This document shows, piece by piece, positions 24,101 to 39,100 of a DNA stretch of 64,000 nt. The notes beneath the pieces were generated by a model. It saw only the letters and a list, made by a program, of their open reading frames with translations, was not told the DNA's origin and did not search any database. Source of the stretch: Ophioderma brevispina (lineage: Eukaryota > Echinodermata > Ophiuroidea > Amphilepidida > Ophiodermatidae); the NCBI GenBank assembly GCA_023653785.1, contig JAMKCH010011812.1, positions 1-64,000 of the forward strand, given 5' to 3'. The stretch's first letter is position 1, and each line of letters begins with the position of its first letter. Made by a program: the position numbers and the translations under genes.

Positions 24101-27100
24101 TTGTTTTTGTGTATTTTAATCCCCATTTTAACTCAAAATGTGAAGGAAATTTCAAATGTTCTATCTAGAATAACTAGAAGGAATGTATGTAAAAATGCAC
24201 CCAGGATTTACATTTAGACATTAGTTATGATTTGATCTAGTGTCTGAAATTCTGTAAAGGTTCCCATGCTTTACATCTTTCTAGATTCAGTTGTTAGGAT
24301 TGTGAAAGTTGAGTTTCCATCCTTTTTCTTGACCCAAACTGAATCACAAATTGAGACTTAGAATCTGGGGGGATTTGTAGAATACAGACCATCTCAACTA
24401 ACAACAAATCCATAAAGAGAACTCTCATTTCTACACATAAGAGATATGCCCTTTATACACCAGCAGACCAGACTTCATTTTACCTTCCTAATCTTAAGCA
24501 AAGTCCAAAAGAACATCTTTACCTTTGGGTTGTGGACAAGTTAATCCCAAAACAACACGCCATATTCCAGGTCACTTCGCCCATGCTTCCGACCGTGACC
24601 AAATCCCCTCCCTTTTGCTTGCTCTCCAAACATGACCCAATGTTATGCAGTGGCACGCTCCAACCCAATTCGTGGCCACCAAGTTCACTGTCCTGAATTA
24701 TTTATGACTGTTGTGAATGAACTTGGTCCTTTAAATCTGTGTTAAATCTATCACAATCATAACATCTTTTTCCCCTAGAGTTCCATGACCTACGGTTTGG
24801 ATATTCGGGTTGTTGAACCCAGGAGAGAAAACGATATTGAAACGTAAATTCAGAAATATATTTTCCTAAGAAATTCAAAACGTCTGTATTTTAAACACAG
24901 TGTACAACTTGATCAAATTATTTGCAAGTCACTTGGCTTCAGGTTGTGTACATGCTCGCTGGAGTGGAAAACTTAGAAAACAACAAAAAAGTGCCCACTG
25001 AGAGATTGGATGGGATAAATACTAGCGTTGTGTGTCCGACATGTCGCAAAGACATCTGCCCAAATCTGTCACCACGGTAACCTCAACGTACAAATCTCCC
25101 TTGACATAAAACTGCGTCTTCCTCTTAGAGTCTATGACAGTTTCCACCATACAAATCACATTCACTCATGGACTTTGATCTTTGGATTCAAACGACTTGT
25201 GATTTTGTGACCGGTATGGGGCCCATTTTCTGCACAATTATGATTTTGACAAATTTTGAAGATGGTACATTCTTTTAATCACTTGTTGCAAAGACTGGCG
25301 CCACCTAACTACCAGGGTGCCTTATATGCTGCGTAACATAACTATCCATTGTCGAAAATGGCAAGTTCATGCAAACAAACCCGTAGAGTCATAACTCAGG
25401 AGAAGGGGTCGATGACCCAATGACCTATGATGTGGGATTTCCCTGTCGTTTACTTGTCGGATTGCATTAGCTCTGTGGTTAGTAATACTTCAATCCAGCT
25501 AGGACTGTTAACAACATGCAACATTTTGTGATGTGTGATGTCACAAATGCACTACCAACATGTCTTTGTTTTGTTTGGTCAAAAGGTTATTTGCTAATTA
25601 TAACGCCATTAGTATACTCAATCTGCTACCACCTAGTGACGCTACTTTACTTGGGACAGCTTCAACTTGGTCACATTAATTTAATAGTTTGTCTCCAAGT
25701 TCTCAAGATCTTCAGAACCTAATACAAAATGCATTTTGATTAAGTTTGCATGAAACCTTTTTTGATCTTTGATGATAAATTATTTGCATAGTACATAAAT
25801 TGATACAAAAGGATAGATTCATGAAAGAATGGATGAACTTTGCATTTCTTCTTAGTACAGTGCAGCAAATTAACTTGTGTAAAGTGGAGGGAGGGGTAAG
25901 GGCGATTGCTGTGAGTGTGAGGTAAATCCGGCCACCCTCGTTCACGGGGACAAAACCAGATTCAAAACTTTGGATTTACTTCTACTACAGGCACTTTGAA
26001 GTTGAGACAAACAATGACATAATTTCATTATATCTTCATGCCTACTTTCTATCATATTCTTTATTCTGTTAGAGAATGAAAACATGTTACAGAGTAAGTG
26101 TGAAGGGTATAATGTAATTATGTCTGAATGATAAAATTAACATTGTGTCATAACCACAGTTCACCGTTCGAAACAAAGTTCAATAAAATAACATCCCGGT
26201 TAAGGTGGGATTATCATCACATAAAGTTTTGACTTATTATGTGCCATTCCATTTGAATTCCACACCAGCCCTGCAGAAATTTTACGTTAAAAAGTCTTCC
26301 ACAGAGGGAGCAAGGATTTCAAACAGAACAGCCACTGGTAACTACATTTGATATCCAGAGCCCCCTTTATTGTATACTCTGATTCAGAGGAAGCACAGAT
26401 TCCAAATACAATAGCCTACTGAATAATAGTTTGAACTTGTATACACTGTGCACATACCTTCTAAGATATGTTGACTGACCAGCTGCGCCTTATCTGGTCT
26501 CATTCGAATCTTCCTCTGTAGACTATCCCCAACCTGAAAATAAAAAGAGAGTAAGGTATAAGAAACAAAGATCTCAAAGACGAAGGTTTCCAATGGGACA
26601 TTTGTACTTCCAAAAGTCTGAACGTGGAAGGGTATGTCGATTCTCCATTCAAAATCAGTGTCAGTTTCATACCTAGTCAGTCTGACCATTCAAATATTTT
26701 CATAACATACAATATCTGCTAAACCAATGTGCTGATCGAGACAAAGTACCAAGGTACACTAACAAAGCATATTGGGGCTAAAAGAGGATCCAAACTGAGA
26801 TGCAACCAATTCAAGGCATTCCTCGCCGTCCTCGGGGGGGGGGGGGACTTCACAGACCCATCTTGTCTTTTCCATCAAAATATCTCATTAATTTTATGTT
26901 ACAATTTAAGTGATTTGATTACAGACCAATGTTGTCTCTGAGGTTGGTCACTTAACAGCCAAGGTGAATTGGATTATGATTTTGAACTTGAAATTTGAGT
27001 CTTTCCCACTGGGGTCAACTGGCACATGCCTTACAAAGCATATTTAACACAAATTAATGTTCAATGTCTAGTAAAAGATGATTAACAGATGATGAGCATT

Positions 27101-30100
27101 AAGGGTAACAGCTCTGTTATTTCCTCAATAAATTAGTAAACAAGCAAGAAAAAGAAACATTTAAGCTAATTAAAGTGGAAGTGGATCACTGCCATCATCC
27201 CTTCTATTGGATGGAAAGTATTTACAAACCAAAGGACCACCTCCCCTGGTGCACTATGATGCCATTATCCAATTTCAACCCATTTTTATCACATTTTAAC
27301 TGATAACAAACAATACCTAATCCCCATGGCGACACAGACCACTTTTCCTTGAGACCCTTTTGACCAAAAACTAAGAAGTGGTTTTCTATTATCACTCTGC
27401 CTCTGTTTTTCTTCAATATGGAGAACTGAGAAATTTAACCTTGATTTTGCTCCATTTTCCAAGTATGGGGGAAAAATCCCTACGAACTACATGTTTACGC
27501 CAAAGATGATAACTTAAAATTCCTCTAAATGGAAAAAGAATAGAAACTACTTGGTCAGATAAGATAACGCTCGACCACTTTCAGCAGAAGTAGGGTCTCA
27601 ACCTATACATACATTATGATTTTGTTCTATTTAAGGACATTATGATGAGCTAATGACATGTATGGAATTTCGGAGTCAACTGCTGGAGGCATCTGTTGCC
27701 ATGGCAACTAGATGCAGGCAAACTTGGAATGGATGGCTGCTTCAATAGATTACTGACATCTGACTGCTCTTTCATCACAGGAAAAAAGTTTCCCAGTTGA
27801 AGATGTCTGTAAGTTTAGGTTAAATGATGCAGATCGAATACCACAAATGATAAATATGCTTAAGATAAGATTCTGGTACAGGGGCATTTGAATATTAATC
27901 TTTCTGCTATTTTTCCTGTCCACATGTAAAATTTCCAATTTTCAATCTCCTTGTTTTTTTCAAGATAATACACCACAGCTGTGTTTTACCTATACCTTGA
28001 AGAGAGTCTGACTGTGAGCAACACGTTTGCATTTCATATAATCTTATTTCATCATTTGGTGGCATGGAGGGGATTTTGTACATCATTTTTCACTCTGACA
28101 CACCAACTGTTTCCCCAAACTGATCATGGCTCAGACAACTCTATGTGCCAGAATGCGGTCAAGCACCCAAAAATTAACAGTTACACATCCTCAACATCCT
28201 GGTAGTACATGTTATTGCTAAACCAGATCTGTCAAAAGCCCAAAGTGCGCAAAGTACCTGCAGTTTACACCCAATTGGGCTCCATTTCTCCTGTCATCCA
28301 AATATCCCCACTGTAAGTAAGAGAGCTCCTGCGCTAATTACATCCAATAAATCTTGTCTGGCAACACTGCGCCACACTCAGTGTCTCTGCGCTGTACTTT
28401 TGGCATCACTTCAGCCTTGATGTCTGCATGGCAGACCGTTTAGTGTGAAACAATGGAATGACAATGACATTTGCACGTGGCGTTGCTTGCCTGTGACACA
28501 GATCCCAGATCAACACCCCAACATAGATAGATCAGTGGCAAATCGAAAACTGAAAGTCCAACAGCACGGGAAGCTCCAATTTCTTCTTCTTTGATTGCTT
28601 GTCACTCAGTTGCAGATTTCCCTATATCACTCGCTCATATTTTTTCAATTAGTGGTTCATCAATGTTCATCTCTATTTGTCAGGGATGTCTTTTGCAGGT
28701 AATCTACATAGTGGTTTAAGATGGTTTTGGGCCAAGTACTTCATTCCATTATACATCTTTGAGTCATCTCAAGCAATGAGATCACTAGTATTGAATTCTT
28801 ACTGATGTTGTTGTCCTGTTGATATTTAGAATTGACCACAAAATGAGAGTATGATATGACACAACATCTGCAGTTGTGATTACACTGAGAATTTTCCCAG
28901 CAACATTTGAAAACATTAATTCAGGTTGGGGTTGAATGTACAGGGTGCATCTACTATGCACAGAAGCAACTAATCGCACAAAAGACTTGAAGCTTGTGCC
29001 TTGATAATTATTTTCTTCAAACACACACCAATTTAAAGACCAAACTGTTCAGACACACAGACAAGGCAATTACATGCAGACTGCACGTATCCATACTCAC
29101 ACATGTTCACATACACACTGACACAAAATGTATAAAGGACACCCTTAAAAAATACTCAGTACCAGATAAAAATCATTAAGTTCACCTCTGCCATCCAATA
29201 CACTGCTATTAGAATGATAGCATTATAACAATGCTATTACAACTTTTCAGCAGCATTACTTCCCTACATTTGCAAGAACACCTACGAATTCACAGATTTC
29301 AAGACTGAACATTTTGTGCTCATCTTCAAGTGCTTTTAATGCATACTAAATCCTACATTAACAAGAATTAGGCAGTGCGTAATTAAGATGACCCCACAAC
29401 TACGGTTTAATCACATTTTATTGAAAATATGCAAATGAACTCATTAATATTCATAACCTAAACAAAAAGTAAACAGCACATGCTCACCATGTTCTATCAC
29501 CATGCCACATTGAAAGTTCACATTCAGTTTAGTCGCTAGAGTGGATTAATGAATGTTCTTCTGCCCATGTAGACATCCATCCAGGCATTTCTATGATCAT
29601 ATTGGCCCTCTACAACATGATGTGGGGGCCAAAAACCCATCTTTTAAAGAAGTTTTGACAATAGTTATAATCAAGGAATCTTGGTTGTGACCTGCCACTG
29701 GTTAACAAAGCACACGTCTACTCAAGATAGCTTTCATTGATAACTTCACCCTTGATAGTACATGAAACCCTCACACTACTGTCCCTGGATAATACAAATA
29801 GTCAGCCACCACCCAAGGCAAGGTCAAAGGTGCTTTATCTGGGGGTCAAATTATCACCACAATTCCTGAGCATCCTCACCGGGTCGGCACGCTCCATTTT
29901 GAACGTGTCTGACGATTGCTTCCGTGAGCGAAGGAAGGGGTTCTGCCAGCTAATTCCAGGCTTTTCTGAGATTTGGTGATGTTTGAGCTTACTATCTGAA
30001 GTAATCTACCTATTAAGGTTGAAAACCTTAACTACAGCACTAAGTTTCAAGAAACAATGATAAGGTAGCGTGGAATAACCTCAACAGTAGTCAAACACCA

Positions 30101-33100
30101 CTTTGGGGATGAACAAGAAATGAACAATGGTTTGTTTAGTCCAGGTAGTGCAGGACACCACAGAGTCTTCGGACTAGATTTGGGGACAGCGTGTCTTGCA
30201 CACTTTCATGCACTGAGGCACGCCACTTCATCATAATTCAACACAGGGGTGTCAAGTTCAAATTTGGATCAGGAGGGTTACGTTCCTCCAGGCCAAATTA
30301 TGATCAAATTCACATGTTGCTCTTCCCCCTCTCATCACCCTTAACCAAATCGGTACCCACGCTTTATAACGACTCGGCCCAAGTCAAGAACGAAAGTATC
30401 TCACACAATGCCATTTCTTATTCCCTTGGGGTCTTTAGGCCATCATGTTCCTAAAATTTAGCCTGTTAGTACTCGCTACATTCTAATGCGAGCATCAAAG
30501 CCAACTTTATTTTCATCCCAAAACGGACACATTTCTTGATTGGCCTTGCAATATTGGTTTCCATTTTGGTATCAGCGGAGGTTGATGAAGGGTTAAAGAA
30601 ACCTACTCTACACCATTGCCTATTCCCGTATGTGGTGACTTTGAACTAATGCCCTCATCTTCAGGGGAAAAAAGTCGTCAATGGGGAGGGAGATTCTACG
30701 CCTCAGATTTCATCCTGCCCCATCTGCAACCCATGAAATACTGTAGACTGTTTGTCTCGCCTCTCCTTGTTTTGTTTACCACTTTACCCCCATTGACACC
30801 ACTCTTGAACTTGAAATCAGACCCTCGTGCCCTGCACACCTCCGGGGTAGCACAGAGGAAGATACAATTTACAAAAGAATGTTTTTTTTATTTGGAGGGT
30901 GGCAATGTTATTATCTTTCCAACAACATTTAGTCCAGTATACCAGTGTGCTATACTCTTTACACACAATACTAATAATTACAGTGATGAGGTATGACAGT
31001 TCATAATTTTACACTATTTTTCTTTTATCAGGGAAAATAGATTTCAATAACAAGCTATTAGCTTCCTTCAATTTCGCCATGCAATACAGACGGAACGTTT
31101 GTGCTGCAACATTGCTGTCCTCACAACAAATTAAGGTCCCTGGCTTGTCCATCTTCAATCTACCATTTGTAAATGGAAGAATGTATTTTTAAGGCAAACA
31201 TATTGCTTTTACCTTTAATACCATCTTCCCTTCTAATAATTGACAAACATATCTCACTAAATCATCACCTACCTGGGGTAAGCAGCCATTAAAAAATCAT
31301 TGTCAAATAATTTAATCCAATCTTTGATGGCAAAGTGAACAAGCAACCCAAATGACACACAAAAAATGTATGAAAATGCAATTTTTTACTAATTTGAATG
31401 CTTGTTGCCCATGCACGACCCCCGACCGCAATCGTCAAGTTTTGTTTGCGTATGTTGACTCGCCAAGAAAACATCAGCTGAATTGGGAACGATAATTCAA
31501 TCACAAGCCAGAAATGAAATAAAATACTCAGCAAACGAGACAGCATTGGATAATATTCCTTGTACCAGTACAATCTATGTAACATTGGTTGAGCATAAAC
31601 AGGAGGCCCTGAAAAGAGGACAGGAATACAAGTGACTACCAGGGCCCATATCGATATCATCCATGCACTTATGCTACTCTAATGTAAACTATTTAATTTA
31701 TTCCTAAATCCTAGACGTGAATTATAATCCTAATCCAAGCTGTATTTAAATACTTAAAGGCACATTTGGGAATTTTATTTCAGAACCTTATTCCCATAAT
31801 TTGTCGATTTTGATGGCATGTTTTGGTGTTGGTCATATGTTTGTATTGCATTTTCTCATAGGTCGCTATATTTCTAATTTGTCGGTTTACCCTACAGACA
31901 CAAATTACAAAATTCTTAATTTCTCAGAGACTAACTGGAATCTGCAGGGGGGTTAAGATTAATGATTTTAGGCTGAAGAGCACAATTTGTTTGGGTCTCA
32001 CTAAAAATCTACAAAAGAGGTGCACTTCTAAGTCCTTCCTATATTCTTAATTTATTTTTTTTTGGGGGGAGGGGTTGTCTACCCTAAGACATTCCATGAG
32101 ATACACAAGTATGGCCAACTCCTTACTTTCTCCTCTTCCTTCCGACAGATGTTATGAGTTTATACAACACTGGTTAACCCACACGACTTGGGTAAAGGGG
32201 GTTGGAATGCCAAACAAGATGCAAGCATCTTGGAGCATTAGGAGAGGCATTGCTGAGACGGATAGGAGAGATGACATTACCTCCGGGCATGCTTATGATA
32301 CCCGACACCCCTCTGGAAGATATTGGTGTTAACCATTTTGTGCGATTAAACAATCTACAATGGAATCAATACCTCTGTAATCAAAATTTGGTGCCCATTT
32401 TTATTTATCATCGAATACTATCGATTTCAGGATCAGATAGCTTGAATTAAGAATAATACCCATGTTACTGTTTACCATCTTTTGATAAATACAAATTATG
32501 ATGAGCTGAAGTTGATTTTACAAAGTAAAGAAGCATGCAGAGAATTAACCCAAAGAAAGGATCTCAATCTGACCATCATCATCATCATCATTTGGATCAG
32601 CACGTTGTTCTAACCATTCCTGCCGATGATGTACGTAACCTTTTGACTCACCAACAATTCTGTGGTGTTTTGATACTTTTCCACACAATATGGATCTAAT
32701 TAATAACAATCTGTAAAATGGAAAATATTCTACTCTAAGGGAGGATGTAAATTTGCCGTAAACTTAGCACCCGAGAGGAGAGGGCGAAAGCTACCCAGAC
32801 CGCAATAATAAACACACCATAATGATTAAGGACTTTTGACATTTGGATAAAATGGAAGTGGAATTCAAAGACATAACCAGCGCAATTAGGATTGATTGCC
32901 TTTATACAGAGATATGCCAGGTTCACAAAGGGTAGGCGTACTTTAATGCCACCTTTGAACACCCTAAGTTACAGGTATGGTTTCAAGACATCAAATGCAA
33001 TAAAGGTTAGGATGCTCTGCTGACCGGTTACCACAACTGGTGAGTCTTGAAGGGCCTAGATATTTAGCTGTGGTGGCAACAGCGTCACATATCCAATGAT

Positions 33101-36100
33101 GAAGATATGAGGAAAAGCAAACACTTTGAAAGGAAAGCAATAACATGGACAAATTCCAGAAATTATGAGAGCAAAACAGGCTCATCCAAACTGTAGGATT
33201 TCAATTTGAATGAGAATCAGAAATGAATGCTAGAGTGACCTAAGGCTAAACTTGATACAATATTTATTTTTATTATTTTTTACTTGGGCCTTATTGAAAA
33301 TAATATTTTCCTATAAATTGTCATTCTCATCAGTAGTTTATAACCATCCAACCTCAAATGTTACATATGATTTGCATTGATACAATTAGAAACATCTCAC
33401 ATTCCTCTATGGGATTTGCCAGGTATTTGTTGGCCCCTGAGATTACCTTTACATCCACCCCTAAGCCCAAGGCCAAGTTGGCTAGTTTTTAAATAGAGCA
33501 TTCTATTTTTAACAAGTTATGAATTACAGGTTTATCTTGCCAACAGTACAAGCAAATTGTTGAAAACTTTGCCTTGCTATCAGGGTAAGAAGCATTTCAC
33601 CTCTAGCTGAACACTCAAATGCTTCAGGAGATAACAACTTTATACAGATTTTTAAAAACAATTCCTGTTACTTTTGAATAAATAATTTTGCAATTTTCAG
33701 TTTTTGTTAAATTGCACATTTTTACCGAATCTGTAATGAGTATAACTGAATTCCTTTGCATGAATACATTTTTGTGAGTCTACTTATAAAGTGTTTAATT
33801 TGATTTGTGAATTTCACGAAAATAAAACCACTGCAAAAATTACAGCTTACACTTGTGTAGATTTGTGTCAGCATTTCTTACCCAGAAATGTGAAAATATT
33901 AGCCAGACAAATTTTAAACTCAGTATCAAGTGTTAAAGTTGTGAAGGAGCACCTGGTGAAAGCGAATCGCGCTTGGGCAGCGACTTGGCATTCTCAGATG
34001 GAAGAATCTCCGACAGATAAGATTTTAAAGAAGTCAAGTCCGTCAGCCAAGTCTATGCTGCGCGACGACATGGCATATGGTACGCAACAGGTTATGATAC
34101 TGTTTGGCACCAGAGTTTTCATCGGATGCCAAAGAAGCCTTGGTTTCAATGTTGAAAATGTGGATGGAATTATCCGAAGGGCATTTGATTTGTAATTCTT
34201 GGCTGAAAATATGAGGCATAAAATTAAGATTACAAGTTACTGATTTTTATACTGTACAGGCCAGTACAGTATAAAATGAACTCTTCAACTTCAAGGGTAC
34301 ACTGGGCAATTTTACCAAAGCACTTCCATTTTTGATTTGAAGAATGTCTTACAAAAATGTCAACATCCGCATCAGATGTACTTTACTCCTAACATTTTAT
34401 TGCAACAACATCTAAAGAGTTTAGAAACATACCCTCTCTCCCAATTTCAGTAAACTAATTAGTAGGCATGTGCCATGCACACTTATGCCCTAATCACACT
34501 CAATGTCAAGATTTTCTCTGGGACAACTTGTCTCAAAGACATCCTCCAAGATACTCCTGGGAAATCTAAGAAACATACTTGCAAATTAAGAAAGGAGGAG
34601 CCCTCTGTCAGTTACCTTCTGATTCCCCATACATCATTGGTCATTAATACATACTCCTGCAGGCTGTTGAACTACCTAACTAGAGTATAGTGGTAGCAAT
34701 GGCATTGTTAGAATACAATGCTGTAGACCCCGCACTCATCCGTCAGTGTGTTAATAAAGGGAATAATTGACGTCAACCCGCATTGGTCCTTGTCATAATT
34801 TTAATGGCGAAATAGGCCGGATGATGAGCAGGAATTATCATCCTAGGAATGCATTCTGCATCTCTTGGGGGAATCCATTTCTTCTTAAAGACGTCTGGGC
34901 GCATCATTTGGTTTTCTTGGTGGTTATTCTTTGATTTATAAGCGAGGGCAAGAGTTCTTTCTTAAAAATGTGCTAAAAATGGAAACCGGTCTGTCAATGA
35001 CCTAACGTTGACCTTATATTGTACAATGTGCCTCCTATGGCCTTACTCATAATCGGCCCGATTTTGATGTCGAATAAGAAGATTTCTTGAATGCAATCCA
35101 GAAAAATTAATTGACAATATCCTCCTTACTTTCTGAATGTCATTTTAAGTAATTCAAACTGACAGTAACAGAAATACAAGTGAATAAATTATTAACAGAA
35201 TAACAAAATAAATTGGAATTGACCATGATTTAAAAAAATGCTATGTTAAGTTCTCAAGCAGTATGGACTGAATTAGTGGCATTGTTCCTTGAATAATGGC
35301 ACTGCTAATTATGCTTAGAACTCACAGAAAACAAATGGGAACATTTAAAGACACTATCAGTGATTTATCCGAAAGAGTGAAAATATTTGAAATTTGCAGG
35401 AATAGATTGAAAGTGAAGGATAAGTCTGTAGAATTCTCATAAGTTACTTTTTCCGACTGAAGAATTGACAGAAAAGGAAGAAAACAGCAGTGTTCAAAGA
35501 TACGAATCTCCATTGAATTACGCGTTGCAGTAAGTGTCCGTACGGATTGTAATGACTGAAATTTCCAATTGTGTTCTTATTGGGTTGCTTCTGGTCCTAT
35601 TATTTGCAGGCTATGTTAGGATACCTGTACTTGTTACAAAAATGAAAAATCTGATTTTGATGATTTTTTCAATTTTCTGATTTATCAAATCACTGATAGT
35701 GCCTTTAATCCTGAAATTACCAGGGGCTCAATTCAAACTGGCAGTATAATAATACACATGAGTAGCATCTAATAAGCCGAGAGACACTGGGCACCAGCCA
35801 CCTCCTCTTCTCCACCGCATACCATCATGCATTGGACTCCTATATAGATACCACTTCTTCCATGCATCATCTCGGCACACTGGCATGCCAGCATACCGAG
35901 ACAGAACCTTGTCTTGAAGAAGATGAAGAACAAGAAGAAAATGATGATGATGACAAATCCATTGGGGATGCACTTGGCATCCGCAGTGTTGTAAATGATG
36001 CTGATGGCATTGCCATGGCAACAGCCAAGACATGATCTATGACTTGCGACATATGATGATCCTTTGTCTTTCTGATTTTTTTTTTGCATCTCATATTTTT

Positions 36101-39100
36101 GATGTATTATTACTTTAAGAGATAGTCAGATTGACTATTTTTTTTTAATCCAGCAAAATTCTGGAAAAGGGGCACTAGTATATTCTTAAAGGTCATAAAA
36201 GAGGCACTTGCCTTGATGACAATTTCTTATTAGTCGAATCTGGCACATCCTTTATTTAGTGATGTAAGTTTATTATGAAGTTCAAGTTGAAAGAATGCTT
36301 ACTTGTCAGCAGTTTGACTTATTTACCAACCCAAAAATGCATGAAAGTTATTTTCTCAAGGATGTTTTAAGTCAATTAAATAAATAGGCAAGGCATTTAA
36401 ATGAATGGCTACAACTTTCTACTACCATCAAACCTGTGTTCTTTCATTCTTCATAATTAACCTATTTCACTAAATCAAGGATGAGACTCTGGTTAGAATA
36501 AGAAGAAATTGTCATCAAGGAAAGTGCCTCTCTACATGACCTTTAAGAATATACTAGAGTCCCTTTTCAGAGTTTTGCTGGATATTTTTTGGCAAAAAAA
36601 GTTTGGATGTTCATGAAAAGTTTCTCTGAGTCAGGACTTGTGATTCAACATTTCAAAATATACATGGTTCAAGTAAGTTTTTCCACTTATCCCTCACTAA
36701 GATGTTCAGTTACTGTGTGAAAGAAATGTGTAAGAAAATGTTTCCATTCTGAAGAGTATTGCACCAAAATAGCACCACATTTTCAAAACTAAATAATGCG
36801 GTACAGTAAATCAAACTAAATCACAACTGGTGAAGAGTTCACAAAACTAGGCCACAAGCTCTCTTGATCTGCACTGTTGTGCAAGTGCAACAACTTTCTT
36901 GAAGACAGTGGAGATGACGGGAACAAATGGATGAGCCACACTTGGAGTGACATCTTAGGGGATTCTCAAGACACCTAGGCCATTATCTAGTCCCTTTGGA
37001 TGGCAATGAGGAATGCTTCACTGGTGGCTCATCCACACAGAAAGTGAAAAACATGAAAGTGCACTAAAGTACAGTATACAGCAGCAGAATTGCCTGGTAA
37101 TCAGAGGTTTGTTGCAAATCAAAGAAGTGTCACACCTTGTTAAATTCTAGTTGTTTTTGACTACAGTTTCAATTGAATATAGGTTAAGAGGAGGCCACAC
37201 TGGATGAACTATAGAATACACAATTTGGAGATGAAAACAGAGTTGAAGGATAACCTTATTGAGATAATAGGGCAGGCAATTTTGAGGTGCTGTTTATAAT
37301 GGGCATGGGATTATTTACAGGAATACATGTAATTGTAACTAATAAATTATACTGAATGAATGCCACTGTATGTGTTGAGTTGAGCAATTTTGGGATGATT
37401 TTTAATTTTTTTTACTTTTATGGCTAGATCAAAGGATAGTTAAAAAGAAGTTAACTGAGATGCAGGAATACTATAGTTTGATTGGTTCTATCATTACTAA
37501 AGGCATATATTCATTAAAAGATGTTCAACCAGTGATGTTTAAAATGACATAAACAAGATTGCTTTGAGGTTGTCTTATGCTCAAATAAAACAAGTATTTC
37601 TTTCTAATAACTCAATATAATGCTTTCTGGTCAATGTAAAAACATACTCCACAAGTACGATTTACACATTGTTAAGGCCAGAAAATGACTGCCGTGGAAC
37701 ATTAGAGTTATGTGCAGGGTCCACATTGCAATGTATTATTATCATCAGAGACTATACTTTATTCACCATAAGATGAAACGTGACCTTTGATAAAGCACAC
37801 TTAAATAACACTTGGGAAGATCAAGGTCATAAGGCAACCCTAGGATCATCTCCCGCTGACAAAATAGAATATAAGTGGCAAAAGAATGTTCCACCATGCA
37901 CAAAAGAGTATAGTATGGTATGCTAGCTAACTGGGCATTGATGATAACCTACCATATTGATTCACCAAGCTAAAGTACAGGTAATCCCTTACCTTATACT
38001 CACACAAAAGTACACATCTCATGCTATGGATATTCACCTTTTAGTAATGACCAAACCAATCAAAACTAGCCTTTCATAATGACAACTTAACCCCAGCCAA
38101 TCACCAGTGCCCTTGCAATAATGGGCCATTTAACCTGTCGGCTTTCTGTGCTCACCTCCGATGCCCCCTCAGGGAACCAATATTTGCTATGCTTGACACC
38201 AGCATTTTTTCACCCAAAAAAAAAATCCGCTGATGCTTTCACTGAAAATAAATTTCTCCTCATTTCTCACCTATAGCATGAAGAAGAACAACTTCACCTA
38301 AATTGAGCATCTACGCATCCAATCCCATGAGGGCTTAAACACGATACTAAAGAATAAATTTTAGCACTTTAACGCTTACTTCCACCACGCCCCCTTATTT
38401 GCGGACATAACAAGACTGCACGCGACCCAGTACTAAACTTGCATCCCCGATTCCTAAAGAAAACACACAAGTTTCGCTGTACTGTGAAATCCCTATAGGA
38501 GAGCCTCGGCTTACCAATAAAAAGAGATCTTGCTGACAGACGGATCGGATAAAAACTCTTATTTCTGTTGATCGAGGTAGGTATTTGACCAAGGGGTTGT
38601 CCAAAACTTGCCCTATTTTTTAACTAGTCTAGCTCAGGAGGAGGGCCTATAGTGAGGTCAACGGCACCGTTTGATATCTATCCGCCGGTGCTGTTTTTTA
38701 AAATCAAACAGAAAATATGGAAAATGAAATTAAGTTGACTCTGATAGAAAATACCAAAATTAGATTATTAGCTGTGAAATTTGAGCTCCATTACATCGGC
38801 CGAAGCCATCAGTGGCTGACTGTGATGAGTGTTGTTGTATTTGAGCAATGCATACAATTTTGAAGTTTTTATCTTCTGAAAACATCTCTCTCCACATAAA
38901 GATGAAAATGATTTAGATGACAGATGACATTATTTGCAATCTTTCCAGTTGATTGTAAAGTTACTAGCCTAGCCACCTAACTTACTGTAGTCTGAATCCT
39001 CACTAGAAAAGAATGCATACTAATGTTCAAGGAGAACTACAGAGGGCTCCCTTGGCATAGGCTAAATCCTATACACAAGTTTGCTAAAAGAAGAGAACTT

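Noticed and set aside
26522..26522. Alternative RPEL2 acceptor that would restore frame without a sequence error
   Set aside because: It would delete residues of the conserved helix before RPEL2 and uses an AG downstream of a much stronger TTTTCAG. It is kept as a possibility only.
30616..30996. 126-codon plus-strand ORF
   Set aside because: No recognisable motif. Neighbouring plus frames (29737, 30191) are also open but do not join into a sensible protein.
31289..31660. 123-codon minus-strand ORF
   Set aside because: It has no domain or coding periodicity I can see and does not join MRTF exons in phase with conserved sequence.
33791..34195. 134-codon plus-strand ORF in the large MRTF intron
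   Set aside because: It has somewhat protein-like stretches, but I recognise no domain, it has no upstream promoter or splice context, and it sits antisense in an intron. It could be a transposon remnant; a protein search would decide.
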